In this document: in pieces, positions 8,852-17,770 of the stretch
Position numbering within the stretch: the first letter of the stretch is position 1
Layout of the letters: every line of letters begins with the position of its first letter
Source: Novosphingobium sp. SCN 66-18
Lineage (GTDB): Bacteria > Pseudomonadota > Alphaproteobacteria > Sphingomonadales > Sphingomonadaceae
DNA length: 64,000 nt
Direction of reading: 5' to 3'
Assembly (NCBI GenBank): GCA_001725355.1
Contig: MEGD01000021.1
Coordinates: 26,614 to 90,613 of the forward strand
Program-made: the position numbers and the translations under genes
Notes under the pieces: model-generated
What the model saw: the letters and a program-made list of their open reading frames with translations, nothing else
Database searches by the model: none
What the model was told of the DNA's origin: nothing

Positions 8852-10407
8852 CCCCACCAGCCCAGCAGGCTGCCGGCGAGCGTGACGCCGGCGCCCGCCG
8901 CGAAGGCCAGCGCATAGCCGGTCCAGTTGCCGGAGGATGCATCCCGCTTGCGTTCCCACATCAATTCCACGGCGGGCAGCGGCGGCGGCTCGGGCGCGCC
9001 GCCCTTGGCGGGGAAGCGGTCCTCGATCCGGCGCACCAGCGCGGGCAGGCGCAGCAGCGTTTCGGCGTCCTCGCGGATGCGGTCGGCGATCGCGGATTCG
9101 GGGCCGAGTTCGTCGCGGATCCAGCTGCGCACGAACGGCGCCGCCGTATCCCACATGTTGATTTCGGGATCGAGCTGGGTGGCGATGCCTTCGACCATGA
9201 CCATCGATTTCTGCAGCAGCAGCAGGTGCGGCTGGGTCTGCATGTCGAAATCGCGGGTGATCGCGAACAGCCCGTCGAGCATCTGGCCCACCGAAAGCTC
9301 GCTGACCGGCTTGCCGCGCATCGGTTCGCCCACCGCGCGCAGCGCGGTCGCGAATTCGTCGACCGAATGGTAGCTCGGCACGTATTGCGCCTCGAAATGG
9401 ATCTCGGCCACGCGGCGGTAGTTGCCAGTGGTGAGGCCATAGAGGATTTCGGCGAGCCAGGCGCGGGCGCGCCGGTCGATGCGGCCCATGATGCCGAAAT
9501 CGATCGCGGCGATGGTCCCGTCGGCTTCGACGAACAGGTTGCCCTGGTGCATGTCGGCATGGAAGAAGCCGCCGCTGATCGCCTGGTTGAGGAAGGCGAG
9601 CACCAGCCGGCTGGCCAGTTCCTTGCGATCGTGGCCGGCGGCGTCGAGCGCGGCGTTGTCGCTGATCTTGATGCCGTCGATCCAGTCGAGCGTCATCACC
9701 CGGCCGTTGGTGCGGTCCCAGTCGATCGCGGGGATGCGGTAGCCGGCGAAGGCGTGCATCTGTTCGGCCAGCTCGGAGGCGGAGGCGGCTTCGCGCCGCA
9801 AGTCCAGCTCGCGCACGGTCCAGCGCTTGAAATTGGCGATGACCAGGCGCGGGCGCAGGCGGCTGGCCTCGCCGCCCAGCGCTTCGAGGTGCGCGGCGGC
9901 CCATTCGTACGTATCGATGTCGCGCGTGAACTTCTCGCGCACGCCGGGGCGCAGCACCTTGACCGCCACCTCGCGCCCTTCGGTGGTGGTGGCGCGGTGG
10001 ACCTGCGCGACCGACGCGGCGCCGACCGGTTCGGGATCGAATTGCGCGAACATTGCCTCGAGCGGGCGCTCGAACGTGCTCTCGATCTCGTGGCGGATGT
10101 GCTTGAACGCCACCGGGGGCAGGCGGTCCTGCAGGCTCAGCAGGTTGCGCGCGGCTTCCTCGCCCACCAGATCGGGCCGGGTGGCAAGCGTCTGCCCCAG
10201 CTTGATCGCGGCGGGGCCGATCGCGCGGAAGGCGCCGGCATAGTCGGGCTCCGCCGGCTGGCGCGTGCCGAACCGGGCGATGCGGCACAGGCGGCGCACC
10301 GGCGCGGGCGTGTTGGGGCTCTGTTCGAGCAGGCGCAGCGCGCCGTGGCGCGCCAGCACGCGGCCCCAGCCGAGCAGGCGGCGGATATGGGTGGCGGGCA
10401 GGGTCAA
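8848..10407 (-). CDS. ubiB: UbiB, ABC1/ADCK-type atypical kinase needed for ubiquinone synthesis
   Basis: Membrane-anchored protein-kinase-like ATPase that supports ubiquinone biosynthesis. 519 residues. Motifs: KxGQ-type IKLGQTLATRPD in the N-terminal extension, A-rich loop GAASVAQVHRA, AVKVLRPG lysine, HADMHQGNLF catalytic loop, AIDFGIMGR metal loop, and a hydrophobic C-terminal anchor (about residues 495-519). The start appears to be TTG at 10407, after GGGGAA. It follows ubiE by 15 nt, forming a ubiE-ubiB-acyltransferase operon. Confidence 0.93.
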   Translation of the reverse strand: MTLPATHIRRLLGWGRVLARHGALRLLEQSPNTPAPVRRLCRIARFGTRQPAEPDYAGAFRAIGPAAIKLGQTLATRPDLVGEEAARNLLSLQDRLPPVAFKHIRHEIESTFERPLEAMFAQFDPEPVGAASVAQVHRATTTEGREVAVKVLRPGVREKFTRDIDTYEWAAAHLEALGGEASRLRPRLVIANFKRWTVRELDLRREAASASELAEQMHAFAGYRIPAIDWDRTNGRVMTLDWIDGIKISDNAALDAAGHDRKELASRLVLAFLNQAISGGFFHADMHQGNLFVEADGTIAAIDFGIMGRIDRRARAWLAEILYGLTTGNYRRVAEIHFEAQYVPSYHSVDEFATALRAVGEPMRGKPVSELSVGQMLDGLFAITRDFDMQTQPHLLLLQKSMVMVEGIATQLDPEINMWDTAAPFVRSWIRDELGPESAIADRIREDAETLLRLPALVRRIEDRFPAKGGAPEPPPLPAVELMWERKRDASSGNWTGYALAFAAGAGVTLAGSLLGWWG

Positions 10408-10422
10408 GGCCGGCGTTCCCCT

Positions 10423-11208
10423 TTAGACCTTCCAGCCCGAATGGATGGCGACAAGGCCGCCCAGGATCGGTTCGACCCGGGTGTGCCGGAAGCCCGCCGC
10501 GCGGATCATCCCCTCGAACCGCGGCATCGGCGGGAAGCGGCGGATCGATTCGATCAGGTAGCGATAGCTGTCGGCATCGCCGGCGATGGCCTGCCCGATC
10601 TTCGGCACCAGCTTGTGCGAATAGGCGTCGTAGATTTCGGAGAAGCCCGGCCATTCGGTGGTCGAGAATTCGAGGCAGAAGAACCGTCCGCCGAACTTGA
10701 GCACGCGGAAAGCCTCGGCCAGCGCCTTGTCGATATGCGTAACGTTACGGATGCCGAAGGCGATCGTGTAGGCATCGAAGAAACGATCGCCGAAGCTCAG
10801 TTCCTCGGCGTTCTGGCGCGACCAGACGAGGCCGTCGATGCCGCGCTTCATCGCGCGCTCGATGCCCACGTCGAGCATGTCCTGGTTGATGTCGGACACG
10901 GTGATCGCCGCACCCGACGGGGCCATGCGGAAGGCGATGTCGCCGGTGCCGCCCGCCATGTCGAGAATCGATTCGCCCTCGCGCGGCTTCACCCGCTTGA
11001 CGAACCGGTCCTTCCACAGCCGGTGCATCCCGCCGGACATGGCATCGTTCATCACGTCGTACTTGCGCGCGACGCTGGAAAAGACCGCGCCGACGCGGGC
11101 GACCTTCTCCTCGGTGGGAACTTCCTCGTAGCCGAAGGACGCGGTTTCCCCGCCGGTGGTGCCGGCGTCAGTGACGTCCGTATCGGTGCCCGGTGTGCCA
11201 GTGTTCAT
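10423..11208 (-). CDS. ubiE: Demethylmenaquinone/2-methoxy-6-polyprenyl-1,4-benzoquinol methyltransferase
   Basis: SAM-dependent C-methyltransferase of ubiquinone synthesis. 261 residues, with an N-terminal Thr/Gly-rich extension of about 20 residues before FGYEEVPTEEK. UbiE signatures: YDVMNDAMSGGMHRLWKD, SAM site ILDMAGGTGDIAFRM and the C-terminal RNVTHIDKALAEAFRVLKFG. ATG at 11208. It is divergent from mutM with 92 nt between starts, the usual alphaproteobacterial arrangement. Confidence 0.95.
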   Translation of the reverse strand: MNTGTPGTDTDVTDAGTTGGETASFGYEEVPTEEKVARVGAVFSSVARKYDVMNDAMSGGMHRLWKDRFVKRVKPREGESILDMAGGTGDIAFRMAPSGAAITVSDINQDMLDVGIERAMKRGIDGLVWSRQNAEELSFGDRFFDAYTIAFGIRNVTHIDKALAEAFRVLKFGGRFFCLEFSTTEWPGFSEIYDAYSHKLVPKIGQAIAGDADSYRYLIESIRRFPPMPRFEGMIRAAGFRHTRVEPILGGLVAIHSGWKV

Positions 11209-11300
11209 GCCAAGCGCCTTTAGTGGGGAATTGTCCGCACGGCAAAGCCTGTTAGGGGAGTGGGCCGGCACCGCGCGCCTCAACACAAAAAAGAAGCATC

Positions 11301-12113
11301 ATGCCCGAACTTCCCGAAGTCGAAACCACCGTTCGCGGGCTGGCCACCGTGCTGGAGGGGCGGACGATCGCGCGCGTGCGCGTCAACCGGCCCGACCTGC
11401 GCCGCCCGTTCCCTGCCGATCTGGCGCAGGCGCTGACCGGCGCGCGCGTGACGGGGATGGGGCGGCGCGCCAAGTACGGGCTGGTCCATACCGACCGCGA
11501 GCGGACGATGGTGTTCCACCTCGGCATGTCGGGCCGCTGGCGCATCGATCCCGCAGACATCGGCAAGCACGATCATCTGGTGCTGGAAACCGGCGACGGG
11601 CACGTGCTGGCGCTGAACGACGCGCGGCGGTTCGGCTCGGTCGACCTGGTCGATACCCCGTTGCTGGAAGCCTGGCCGGCCTTCGCCGCGCTGGGGCCGG
11701 AGCCGCTGGGCGCGGACCTCACCGCCGCGCATCTCGCCGCCGCCTTTCGCGATCGCATCGCGGCGGTGAAGCTGCTGCTGCTGGACCAGCGCATCGTGGC
11801 GGGGCTTGGCAACATCTACGTCTGCGAGGCGCTGAACCGCGCGGGCATCCACCCGGAGCGCGCGGGCGGCAAGGTCACCCGCAAGGCGCTGGAGCGGCTG
11901 GTGCCGATGATCCGCGCGGTGCTGGAGGAATCGATCGCCGCGGGGGGATCGACCCTGCGCGACTATGCCCGGCCCGATGGCGAACTGGGCTATTTCGCCA
12001 AGGACTGGCGCGTCTATGGCCGCGAGGGCGAGGCGTGCCCTTGCGGCGGCACCGTGGAGCGCGTGGTGCAGGGCGGCCGTTCCACCTTCTTCTGCCGCGC
12101 CTGCCAGAAATAA
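11301..12113 (+). CDS. mutM: Formamidopyrimidine-DNA glycosylase
   Basis: Base-excision repair enzyme removing 8-oxoguanine and formamidopyrimidines, with AP lyase activity. 270 residues. The catalytic N terminus MPELPEVETTVRGL (Pro2 nucleophile, Glu3) is intact. The helix-two-turn-helix region contains GLGNIYVCEALNRAGIHP, and the C-terminal zinc finger uses C-x2-C and C-x2-C (ACPCGG ... FFCRACQK). Divergent from ubiE. High certainty. Confidence 0.96.
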   Translation: MPELPEVETTVRGLATVLEGRTIARVRVNRPDLRRPFPADLAQALTGARVTGMGRRAKYGLVHTDRERTMVFHLGMSGRWRIDPADIGKHDHLVLETGDGHVLALNDARRFGSVDLVDTPLLEAWPAFAALGPEPLGADLTAAHLAAAFRDRIAAVKLLLLDQRIVAGLGNIYVCEALNRAGIHPERAGGKVTRKALERLVPMIRAVLEESIAAGGSTLRDYARPDGELGYFAKDWRVYGREGEACPCGGTVERVVQGGRSTFFCRACQK

Positions 12114-12121
12114 GAAGGTTT

Positions 12122-12138
12122 TGTGACAGGGTGTCACA
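12122..12138. promoter_or_regulatory. Short palindrome upstream of the TonB_C-like gene
   Basis: TGTGACA-GGG-TGTCACA, 7-bp arms with a 3-nt centre, between the mutM stop and the gene at 12178. It resembles a CRP/FNR-type site but has one base too many between TGTGA and TCACA. It could also be a small hairpin. Weak evidence. Confidence 0.3.
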
Positions 12139-12177
12139 CGCCGTTGATTATGCCGCACACTGGCGTAGCATGGCCGG

Positions 12178-12831
12178 ATGGAGAGGATGGCGTACCTGCT
12201 GTTTCTCGCGATGCTGGCCTTTGGCGGTCCCGCGTCCGCGATGGCCGATCAACCGCCCCGCCTGCGCAATCCCGCCGGGATGATCGGGCGTGACGATTAC
12301 CCGAGGGATTCGCTGAAACGCGAGGAATTCGGCGTGGTTTCGGTGGCGCTGGAGGTTTCGCCGCAGGGCCGCGCGACGGCGTGTGAGGTGACCGAAAGCA
12401 GCGGCTTCGCGGCGCTCGACACGGCGACCTGCGCGCTGTTGCAGAACCGCGCGCGGTTCGAGGCGGCGAAGGATGCCGCCGGGCAGCCGGTGGCCGGGCG
12501 GTTCGCGCTCTCGACATCGTGGGGCGTGGGCGAGCACATGGCGTCCTCGAACATCCGCCTGACCCTGCAGGCGACGAAGCTGCCCGAGGACTATCGCCAG
12601 TCCGTGCGCGCGCAGGTGGCGTTCGACGAGACGGGCCACATCCATGCCTGCGACATCCTGCAATCGAGCGGCAGCGCTGCGGTCGATCGCGACGCCTGCG
12701 CGTTCATGGCCCGCAAGCTGACCGTGCCGCCACCGAGAAGCCTGGCGCCCGGCGTGCGCCCGGAAGCGATCCGCTATGTGCTGGCGCAAGTGATGACACG
12801 CGCGGAAGCGGAAAAGGTCGCCGCGCAATAA
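12178..12831 (+). CDS. Exported protein with two TonB C-terminal-like domains
   Basis: 217 residues with an N-terminal signal peptide (hydrophobic to about residue 22, A-x-A cleavage region), so periplasmic. Two copies of a TonB_C-like pattern follow: FGVVSVALEVSPQGRATACEV with SSGFAALDTATC, and SVRAQVAFDETGHIHACDI with SSGSAAVDRDAC. There is no N-terminal membrane anchor plus proline-rich linker as in true TonB, so energy transduction is doubtful. It more likely belongs to the sphingomonad group of small soluble TonB_C proteins. ATG at 12187 is an alternative start. Confidence 0.7.
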   Translation: MERMAYLLFLAMLAFGGPASAMADQPPRLRNPAGMIGRDDYPRDSLKREEFGVVSVALEVSPQGRATACEVTESSGFAALDTATCALLQNRARFEAAKDAAGQPVAGRFALSTSWGVGEHMASSNIRLTLQATKLPEDYRQSVRAQVAFDETGHIHACDILQSSGSAAVDRDACAFMARKLTVPPPRSLAPGVRPEAIRYVLAQVMTRAEAEKVAAQ

Positions 12832-12975
12832 GCGCGAACTTTTCCAAAATATAGAACGTTCAAATCCAGATTATGCCTCTGCATTGAAAGGCTGAGTCGC
12901 CGTATTCCTTCACTCACCCCAGCGACCCGGGGCGAACGAACGCACTTTCCAGAGCTTTCCCAGAAGGATACCGCC

Positions 12976-13635
12976 ATGACCGTCACCGCAACCCCCACCC
13001 CCGCCAAGGCCCTGCTCGATCCGGCCAACCACGCGCTTGTCCTGATCGACTTCCAGTCGCAGATGGCCTTCGCCACCAAGTCGATCGCGCCCGAACTGCT
13101 GCGCAACAACGCCGCGCTGGTGGCCAATGCCGCCGCCGGCTTCAAGGTGCCGACGATCCTGACCACGGTCGCCGAAAAGAGCTTTTCCGGCCCGATGTTC
13201 AGCGAAATCACCGATGCCTTCCCCGGCCAGCCCCTGCTCGACCGCACGTCGATGAACACGTGGGAAGACGCCGCGGTGATCGACGAGATCAACCGCATCG
13301 GCAAGGACCGGCTGGTCTTCGCCGGCCTGTGGACCTCGGTCTGCATCGTCGGCCCGGTGCTGTCGGCACTGGAGCAGGGCTTCGAGACCTATGTCATCAC
13401 CGACGCCAGCGGCGACATTTCCGACGAAGCGCACGAGCGTGCGGTGGAGCGGATGGTGCAGGCGGGCGCGAAGCCGATCACCTCGCTGCAATACCTGCTC
13501 GAACTCCAGCGCGACTGGGCGCGGGCCGAAACCTATGACCTGACCACCGGCATCGCCCGCAAGTGGGGCGGCGGTTACGGTCTGGGCATCACTTATGCCC
13601 GCGCGATGTTCAACGCCTCGGAAGGCGCGCACTGA
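12976..13635 (+). CDS. Isochorismatase-family cysteine hydrolase (YcaC-like)
   Basis: Cytoplasmic cysteine hydrolase of unknown substrate, 219 residues. The family Asp is in [10 protein letters not shown] (about residue 24) and the nucleophile Cys in [13 protein letters not shown]. The remaining sequence ([32 protein letters not shown]) follows the YcaC subgroup closely. AGAAGGA precedes the ATG. It is followed by an alpha/beta hydrolase and a XapX protein in the same direction. YcaC relatives are often linked to stress or to hydroxamate/amide hydrolysis, but the function is not established here. Confidence 0.8.
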   Translation: MTVTATPTPAKALLDPANHALVLIDFQSQMAFATKSIAPELLRNNAALVANAAAGFKVPTILTTVAEKSFSGPMFSEITDAFPGQPLLDRTSMNTWEDAAVIDEINRIGKDRLVFAGLWTSVCIVGPVLSALEQGFETYVITDASGDISDEAHERAVERMVQAGAKPITSLQYLLELQRDWARAETYDLTTGIARKWGGGYGLGITYARAMFNASEGAH

Positions 13636-13729
13636 ACCCCTTGTTTCCCCAGCGGCCGGGCGGTCTCCCCCCTTATCCCTCCCGCCCGGCCGTTCCTGCC
13701 AACCTCCTGTGATCCCAAGGAGAATTCCC

Positions 13730-14557
13730 ATGAGCTTTGTTACCACCGACGACGGCACCCGCATTTTCTACAAGGACTGGGGCAGCAAGGACGCCCAGCC
13801 CGTGGTCTTCTCGCACGGCTGGCCGCTTTCGGCCGACGCCTGGGACGGCCAGATGCTGTTCCTGCTGCAGCAGGGCTATCGCGTGATCGCCCATGACCGG
13901 CGCGGCCACGGCCGTTCGGACCAGCCCGACACCGGCAACGACATGGACACCTATGCCGACGATCTGGCGGCGGTGATCGAAGCGCTGGACCTGCGCAACG
14001 TGGTGCTGGTCGGCCATTCGACCGGCGGTGGCGAGATCGCCCACTACGTCGGCCGGCACGGCACGGCGCGCGTGGCGAAGATGGTGCTGGTCGGCGCGGT
14101 GCCGCCGCGCATGGCCGTGAGCGACATCTATCCCGGCGGCCTGCCGCTCTCGGTGTTCGATGGCATCCGCAAGGGCGTGGCCGACAACCGTTCGCAGTTC
14201 TACCTTGATCTTTCGACGCCCTTCTTCGGCTTCAACCGCGATGGCGCGCAGGTCAGCGAAGGGCTGCGCCAGTCGTTCTGGCGGCAGGGCATGCAGGGTT
14301 CGATCGTGGGCCAGTACCTGTGCGTCCACGAATTCTCCGAAGTCGATTACGCCCCGGACCTGAAGGCGATCGACGTGCCCACGCTGTTCATCCACGGCAA
14401 CGACGACCAGATCGTGCCGATCGGCAACGCGGCCGAACTGGCGGTGAAGATGGTGCCGGGCGCGGAACTGAAGGTCTATGAAGGCGCGCCGCACGGGTTG
14501 ACCGCGACGCACCAGGACCGGTTCAACGCCGATCTGCTGGCCTTCATCAAGGCCTGA
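13730..14557 (+). CDS. Alpha/beta hydrolase, cofactor-free chloroperoxidase type
   Basis: 275-residue alpha/beta-hydrolase of the arylesterase/non-haem chloroperoxidase group. Nucleophile elbow GHSTGG, oxyanion region [12 protein letters not shown], acid in HGNDDQIVP and histidine in APHGLT give a complete triad. AAGGAG sits 7 nt before ATG 13730. It probably acts as an esterase or perhydrolase; halogenation is a side activity in this family. It sits between the YcaC-like hydrolase and XapX protein and may share their transcript. Confidence 0.85.
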   Translation: MSFVTTDDGTRIFYKDWGSKDAQPVVFSHGWPLSADAWDGQMLFLLQQGYRVIAHDRRGHGRSDQPDTGNDMDTYADDLAAVIEALDLRNVVLVGHSTGGGEIAHYVGRHGTARVAKMVLVGAVPPRMAVSDIYPGGLPLSVFDGIRKGVADNRSQFYLDLSTPFFGFNRDGAQVSEGLRQSFWRQGMQGSIVGQYLCVHEFSEVDYAPDLKAIDVPTLFIHGNDDQIVPIGNAAELAVKMVPGAELKVYEGAPHGLTATHQDRFNADLLAFIKA

Positions 14558-14572
14558 GGAGGAGGAACCGCC

Positions 14573-14767
14573 ATGCAGGCCATGCTCCTTTCGCTGGGCG
14601 CCGGAACGCTGGCCGGCATGGTCTATGGCCTGCTGGGGGTGAAATCCCCCGCCCCGCCGGTGATCGCGCTGGTCGGGCTGGCGGGAATCCTGCTGGGCGA
14701 ACAGGCGCTGCCGCTGGCCAAGGCGGCACTGGACCCGCCTGCTATCGCCCAACCCGCAGGGCGCTGA
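14573..14767 (+). CDS. XapX domain (DUF1427) small membrane protein
   Basis: 64-residue protein with two hydrophobic segments and the XapX hallmark YGLLGVKSPAPPVIALVGLAG. AGGAGG upstream of the ATG. Function unknown; family members commonly sit beside hydrolases, pirins and LysR regulators, as here. It is followed by a clear intrinsic terminator that closes the three-gene unit. Confidence 0.85.
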   Translation: MQAMLLSLGAGTLAGMVYGLLGVKSPAPPVIALVGLAGILLGEQALPLAKAALDPPAIAQPAGR

Positions 14768-14785
14768 CTGCCCCGCACCCCGAAG

Positions 14786-14819
14786 CGCCCGCCGGCCCGA
14801 AAGGTCCGGCGGGCGTTTT
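14786..14819 (+). terminator. Rho-independent terminator after the XapX gene
   Basis: Perfect 10-bp stem (CGCCCGCCGG at 14786-14795 with CCGGCGGGCG at 14806-14815), 10-nt loop, followed by TTTT. It ends the hydrolase-hydrolase-XapX unit. Confidence 0.85.
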
Positions 14820-14845
14820 CGCGCCGGGCATGATGGCATTTGTTT

Positions 14846-14921
14846 CGTCATTGCGAGCGTAGCGAAGCAATCCAGAGCCTCATGTGGTGCCCTGGATTGC
14901 TTCGCTACGCTCGCAATGACG
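14846..14921. repeat. Intergenic palindromic repeat, family R1 copy 2 (perfect 30-bp arms)
   Basis: The arms at 14846-14875 and 14892-14921 are exact reverse complements over 30 bp, around a 16-nt loop. Ends CGTCATTGCGAG / CTCGCAATGACG; inner ends CAATCCAG / CTGGATTG. Located between the XapX terminator and the LysR gene 3' end. This is the most intact of the four R1 copies. Confidence 0.92.
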
Positions 14922-14961
14922 ATTGGGAAGGACGATATCGTGCGGGCGAGATTGCCCGGTT

Positions 14962-15891
14962 CTAGATGTCGCCCAGACCTTCGAGTTCGCGGTCCTGCGC
15001 GCCCAGTTCCACGAACTGGTCGAGCAGCCACGAGGCGGCCGGGCCGGGCGGGGTATCGCGCCGCCACACGCCGTTGAAGCGATAGGTGCCGCCGACATGA
15101 TCGGGCATGTGCAGCCGCACCAGCGTGCCGGCCACAAGGTCTCCGTCGATCATCGGCAGCGGCATGTTGCCCCAGCCGATCCCTTCGCGCAGCAGCGCGT
15201 GCTTGGCCGAAAGATCGGCCAGGCGCCAGGTCTGCGGGCTGGTGACCGAATAGTCGCGCCCCTCGGTGAAGCGCGAACGGTCGGTCAGCACGAGCTGGGT
15301 ATATTCGCGGCCCATGCCGGGCAGGATTTCCTTGGCGCGGCCGAGCGGGTGATCGGGCGCGGCGACGGGGACCATCGCCACCGATCCGGCCATGCGCGAT
15401 TCCAGCCCTTCCACCCCGGCGGAAAGCGGGCCGGAAATGCCGACGATGGCCTTGCGGTCCAGCACCATGGCGGCGATGGCGCCCAGCGCTTCCATGTGCA
15501 GCTTGAGCTGGACCGTGGGGAACTCCTGCTTGAACGCGCGCAGCACGCGGCCCAGCCGGTCGGGCGGCAGCATCACGTCGATGGCGAGGTCCACTTCGGC
15601 CTCCAGCCCGTCGAGCAGGCCCTTCACCTTGGCGCGCAACCCGTCGATCCCCTGCGAGATCGTGCGCACTTCGGCAAGCAGGGCGCGTCCTGCCACGGTG
15701 AGCTGCGGCTTGCGCGTGCCTTCGCGGTCGAACAGTTCGAGGCCGAGCTGCGCTTCGAGATTGGCGATGCCATAGCTGATGACCGAAACCGCGCGGTTGA
15801 GCTTGCGCCCGGCGGCGGCGAAGCTGCCGGTATCGACGATGGCGAGGAAGATGCGCAGCTGATCGAAGGTGGGTGTGCCGGGGTTGCTCAC
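14962..15891 (-). CDS. LysR-type transcriptional regulator
   Basis: 309-residue regulator with an N-terminal winged HTH (FDQLRIFLAIVDTGSFAAAGRKLNRAVSVISYGIANLE) and a C-terminal effector domain. Start taken as GTG at 15891, 8 nt after GAGGAA; an ATG at 15921 would add ten residues but lacks a ribosome site. Divergent from the pirin gene, so by the usual LysR logic it probably controls pirin from the 115-nt region between them. The effector is unknown. Confidence 0.85.
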   Translation of the reverse strand: MSNPGTPTFDQLRIFLAIVDTGSFAAAGRKLNRAVSVISYGIANLEAQLGLELFDREGTRKPQLTVAGRALLAEVRTISQGIDGLRAKVKGLLDGLEAEVDLAIDVMLPPDRLGRVLRAFKQEFPTVQLKLHMEALGAIAAMVLDRKAIVGISGPLSAGVEGLESRMAGSVAMVPVAAPDHPLGRAKEILPGMGREYTQLVLTDRSRFTEGRDYSVTSPQTWRLADLSAKHALLREGIGWGNMPLPMIDGDLVAGTLVRLHMPDHVGGTYRFNGVWRRDTPPGPAASWLLDQFVELGAQDRELEGLGDI

Positions 15892-16006
15892 TTTTCCGAT
15901 TCCTCGAATGAATTGCCGCATTTTATCTGGCTGAACGGAAAGGATGGCAACGCCTAAATAGGGTCCAACGGCGCGCTGCTGTGAGGCGCGCCAGCGGAGA
16001 CATACC

Positions 16007-16705
16007 ATGATCGAACTGCGCCCATTCGACAGCCTTGGCGGCGCCAACCACGGCTGGCTCGATGCCAAGCATCACTTCTCGTTCGCGAGCTATCACGATC
16101 CCGCGCGCGTCCACTGGGGCAACCTGCGCGTGTGGAACGACGATACGATCGCGCCGAAGAGCGGCTTTCCCCCGCACCCCCACCGCGACATGGAGATCAT
16201 CACCTATGTCCGCGAAGGGGCGATCACCCACCAGGACGACCTTGGCAACAAGGGCCGGACCGAAGCGGGCGACGTGCAGGTGATGAGCGCCGGCACCGGC
16301 ATCCGCCACGCCGAATACAACCTGGAGGACGTGACCACCCGGATCTTCCAGATCTGGATCATCCCGACGCGCGATGGCGGCGCGCCGAGCTGGGGTTCGC
16401 GCCCGTTCCCCAAGGACGACCGTTCGGGCCACTTCGTCACGCTCGCCTCGGGCTATGACAACGACAACGACGCGCTGCCGATCCGCACCGACGCGCGGGT
16501 GGTGGGCGCGACGCTGAAGGCCGGCGAAACCGCGGAATACCCGCTGGGCCGCGATCGCAAGGCCTATCTCGTGCCCGCAAGCGGCGCGGTGCAGGTGGGC
16601 GACGTGCGCGTCAACGCCCGCGATGGCGCGGCGATCAGCGACCTCGACGTGGTGCGCATCACCGCGATCGAGGACAGCGAGATCGTGATGGTCGACGCCG
16701 CCTGA
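16007..16705 (+). CDS. Pirin family protein (bicupin, YhaK/YhhW type)
   Basis: 232-residue iron-binding bicupin. The N-terminal cupin carries the metal ligands in PPHPHRDMEIITY (two His) and GIRHAEYN (His and Glu), as in YhhW-type pirins with quercetin 2,3-dioxygenase activity. ATG at 16007. Divergent from LysR and closed by an intrinsic terminator. Probable role in redox or aromatic-compound stress; the real substrate is unknown. Confidence 0.88.
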   Translation: MIELRPFDSLGGANHGWLDAKHHFSFASYHDPARVHWGNLRVWNDDTIAPKSGFPPHPHRDMEIITYVREGAITHQDDLGNKGRTEAGDVQVMSAGTGIRHAEYNLEDVTTRIFQIWIIPTRDGGAPSWGSRPFPKDDRSGHFVTLASGYDNDNDALPIRTDARVVGATLKAGETAEYPLGRDRKAYLVPASGAVQVGDVRVNARDGAAISDLDVVRITAIEDSEIVMVDAA

Positions 16706-16726
16706 CCATCCTCTGCTGATCCCCGG

Positions 16727-16755
16727 AACCCCGCGCCCAACCGGCGCGGGGTTTT
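16727..16755 (+). terminator. Rho-independent terminator after pirin
   Basis: AACCCCGCGCC (16727-16737) pairs with GGCGCGGGGTT (16743-16753) across a 5-nt loop, and the T-run covers 16752-16755. Good stem and T tail. Confidence 0.85.
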
Positions 16756-16891
16756 CCGTGTCCGCCACAATAGCGCCTTTCGGTTTCACTGCATGAAACC
16801 CTGCTGCGAGGGGAGCGGCGCGGCGCGCGCGGCTACCCCAAAGTGCCGCAAATTTTCACGCGATGGCTCTTGACCGACTCTCGGTCCAAAT

Positions 16892-16910
16892 TAGTATGTA
16901 ACACTAACAA
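16892..16910. promoter_or_regulatory. Putative operator site A (19-bp inverted repeat), upstream of the GST operon
   Basis: TAGTATG-TAACA-CTAACAA, matching the consensus TTGTWWG-N5-CWWACAA shared with four other sites in the window. It lies 80 nt before the first GST start. It is the weakest match of the five on its left arm (TAG for TTG). Confidence 0.6.
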
Positions 16911-16990
16911 AATCGGGATGGCCCGATCGGGAGAGAGTCGATGGTGCAGCAAGGCGGCGCGGAGCCGCTTCCTCCGGCAGGCGGCACGGC

Positions 16991-17770
16991 ATGAGCGGGA
17001 TCGCGCTCTACCACTGGGAGCCCAACGCCAATTCGGGCAAGCCGATGCTGGCGCTGATGGAAAAGGGCGTGTCGTTCGACAGCCACTACATCGACATGCT
17101 CCAGTTCGACCAGCACAAGCCCGGCTACCTCGCGATCAACCCGCAGGGCACGATCCCGGCGATGACGCACAGCGGGGCGTGGGGCACGCGCGTGCTCACC
17201 GAAAGCACCGCCATCATGGAATACGTGAACGAGGAATTCGCGGGGCCGGACCTGATGCCCGCCGATCCGCGCGACCGCTGGCGCATCCGCTGGTGGATGA
17301 AGTTCATGGACCAGTGGCTTGGCCCCAGCTTCTCGATGATCGGCTGGAGCGTGTTCGTCGGCCCGATGGTGCGCCAGCGCGATCCCGCCGAGCTGGACGC
17401 GGCGATCGAGCGTATCCCGCTGCCCGAACGCCGCGTGGCCTGGCGCAAGGCGATCAGCGGCGATTTCGGGGAAGCCGAGATGGCGGAAAGCCGCCGCCGC
17501 GTGGCGCTGGGTATCGGCCTGCTCGAACAGGAACTGGGCAAGCGCGCCTACGTCGGCAGCGACCAGTACAGCCTGGCCGACATCAACATCTTCAACAGCA
17601 CCTATTCGCTGCCGCTGTCGCAGCCGGACCTCGCCGGCAAGGACCGCACGCCCAACATCATGCGCTGGCTGAAGCGGGTGTACCAGCGCGAGGCGGTGCA
17701 GAAGACCTGGGCGATGGGGCGCACCGACCTGGCCCACCGCTACAGCCTGATCATGGAAGGCATCGACTGA
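16991..17770 (+). CDS. Glutathione S-transferase, LigF-like (beta-etherase related)
   Basis: 259-residue cytoplasmic GST: thioredoxin fold (residues 1-85; INPQGTIPAM cis-proline motif, LTESTAIMEYV glutathione-contact motif) and an all-helical C-terminal domain ending with YSLADINIFN. The length, the Ile-Pro-x-Pro-Glu-x-R segment (IPLPERRVAWRKA) and overall flow resemble LigF, the sphingomonad enzyme that cleaves lignin beta-aryl ethers with glutathione. First gene of a long operon, preceded by putative operator A. Whether it is a true etherase is inference; dehalogenation or isomerisation are alternatives. Confidence 0.75.
   Translation: MSGIALYHWEPNANSGKPMLALMEKGVSFDSHYIDMLQFDQHKPGYLAINPQGTIPAMTHSGAWGTRVLTESTAIMEYVNEEFAGPDLMPADPRDRWRIRWWMKFMDQWLGPSFSMIGWSVFVGPMVRQRDPAELDAAIERIPLPERRVAWRKAISGDFGEAEMAESRRRVALGIGLLEQELGKRAYVGSDQYSLADINIFNSTYSLPLSQPDLAGKDRTPNIMRWLKRVYQREAVQKTWAMGRTDLAHRYSLIMEGID

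Noticed and set aside
12122-12138. A genuine CRP/FNR site upstream of the TonB_C-like gene
   Set aside because: The gap between TGTGA and TCACA is seven, not six, and no promoter boxes could be placed; kept only as an unexplained palindrome.
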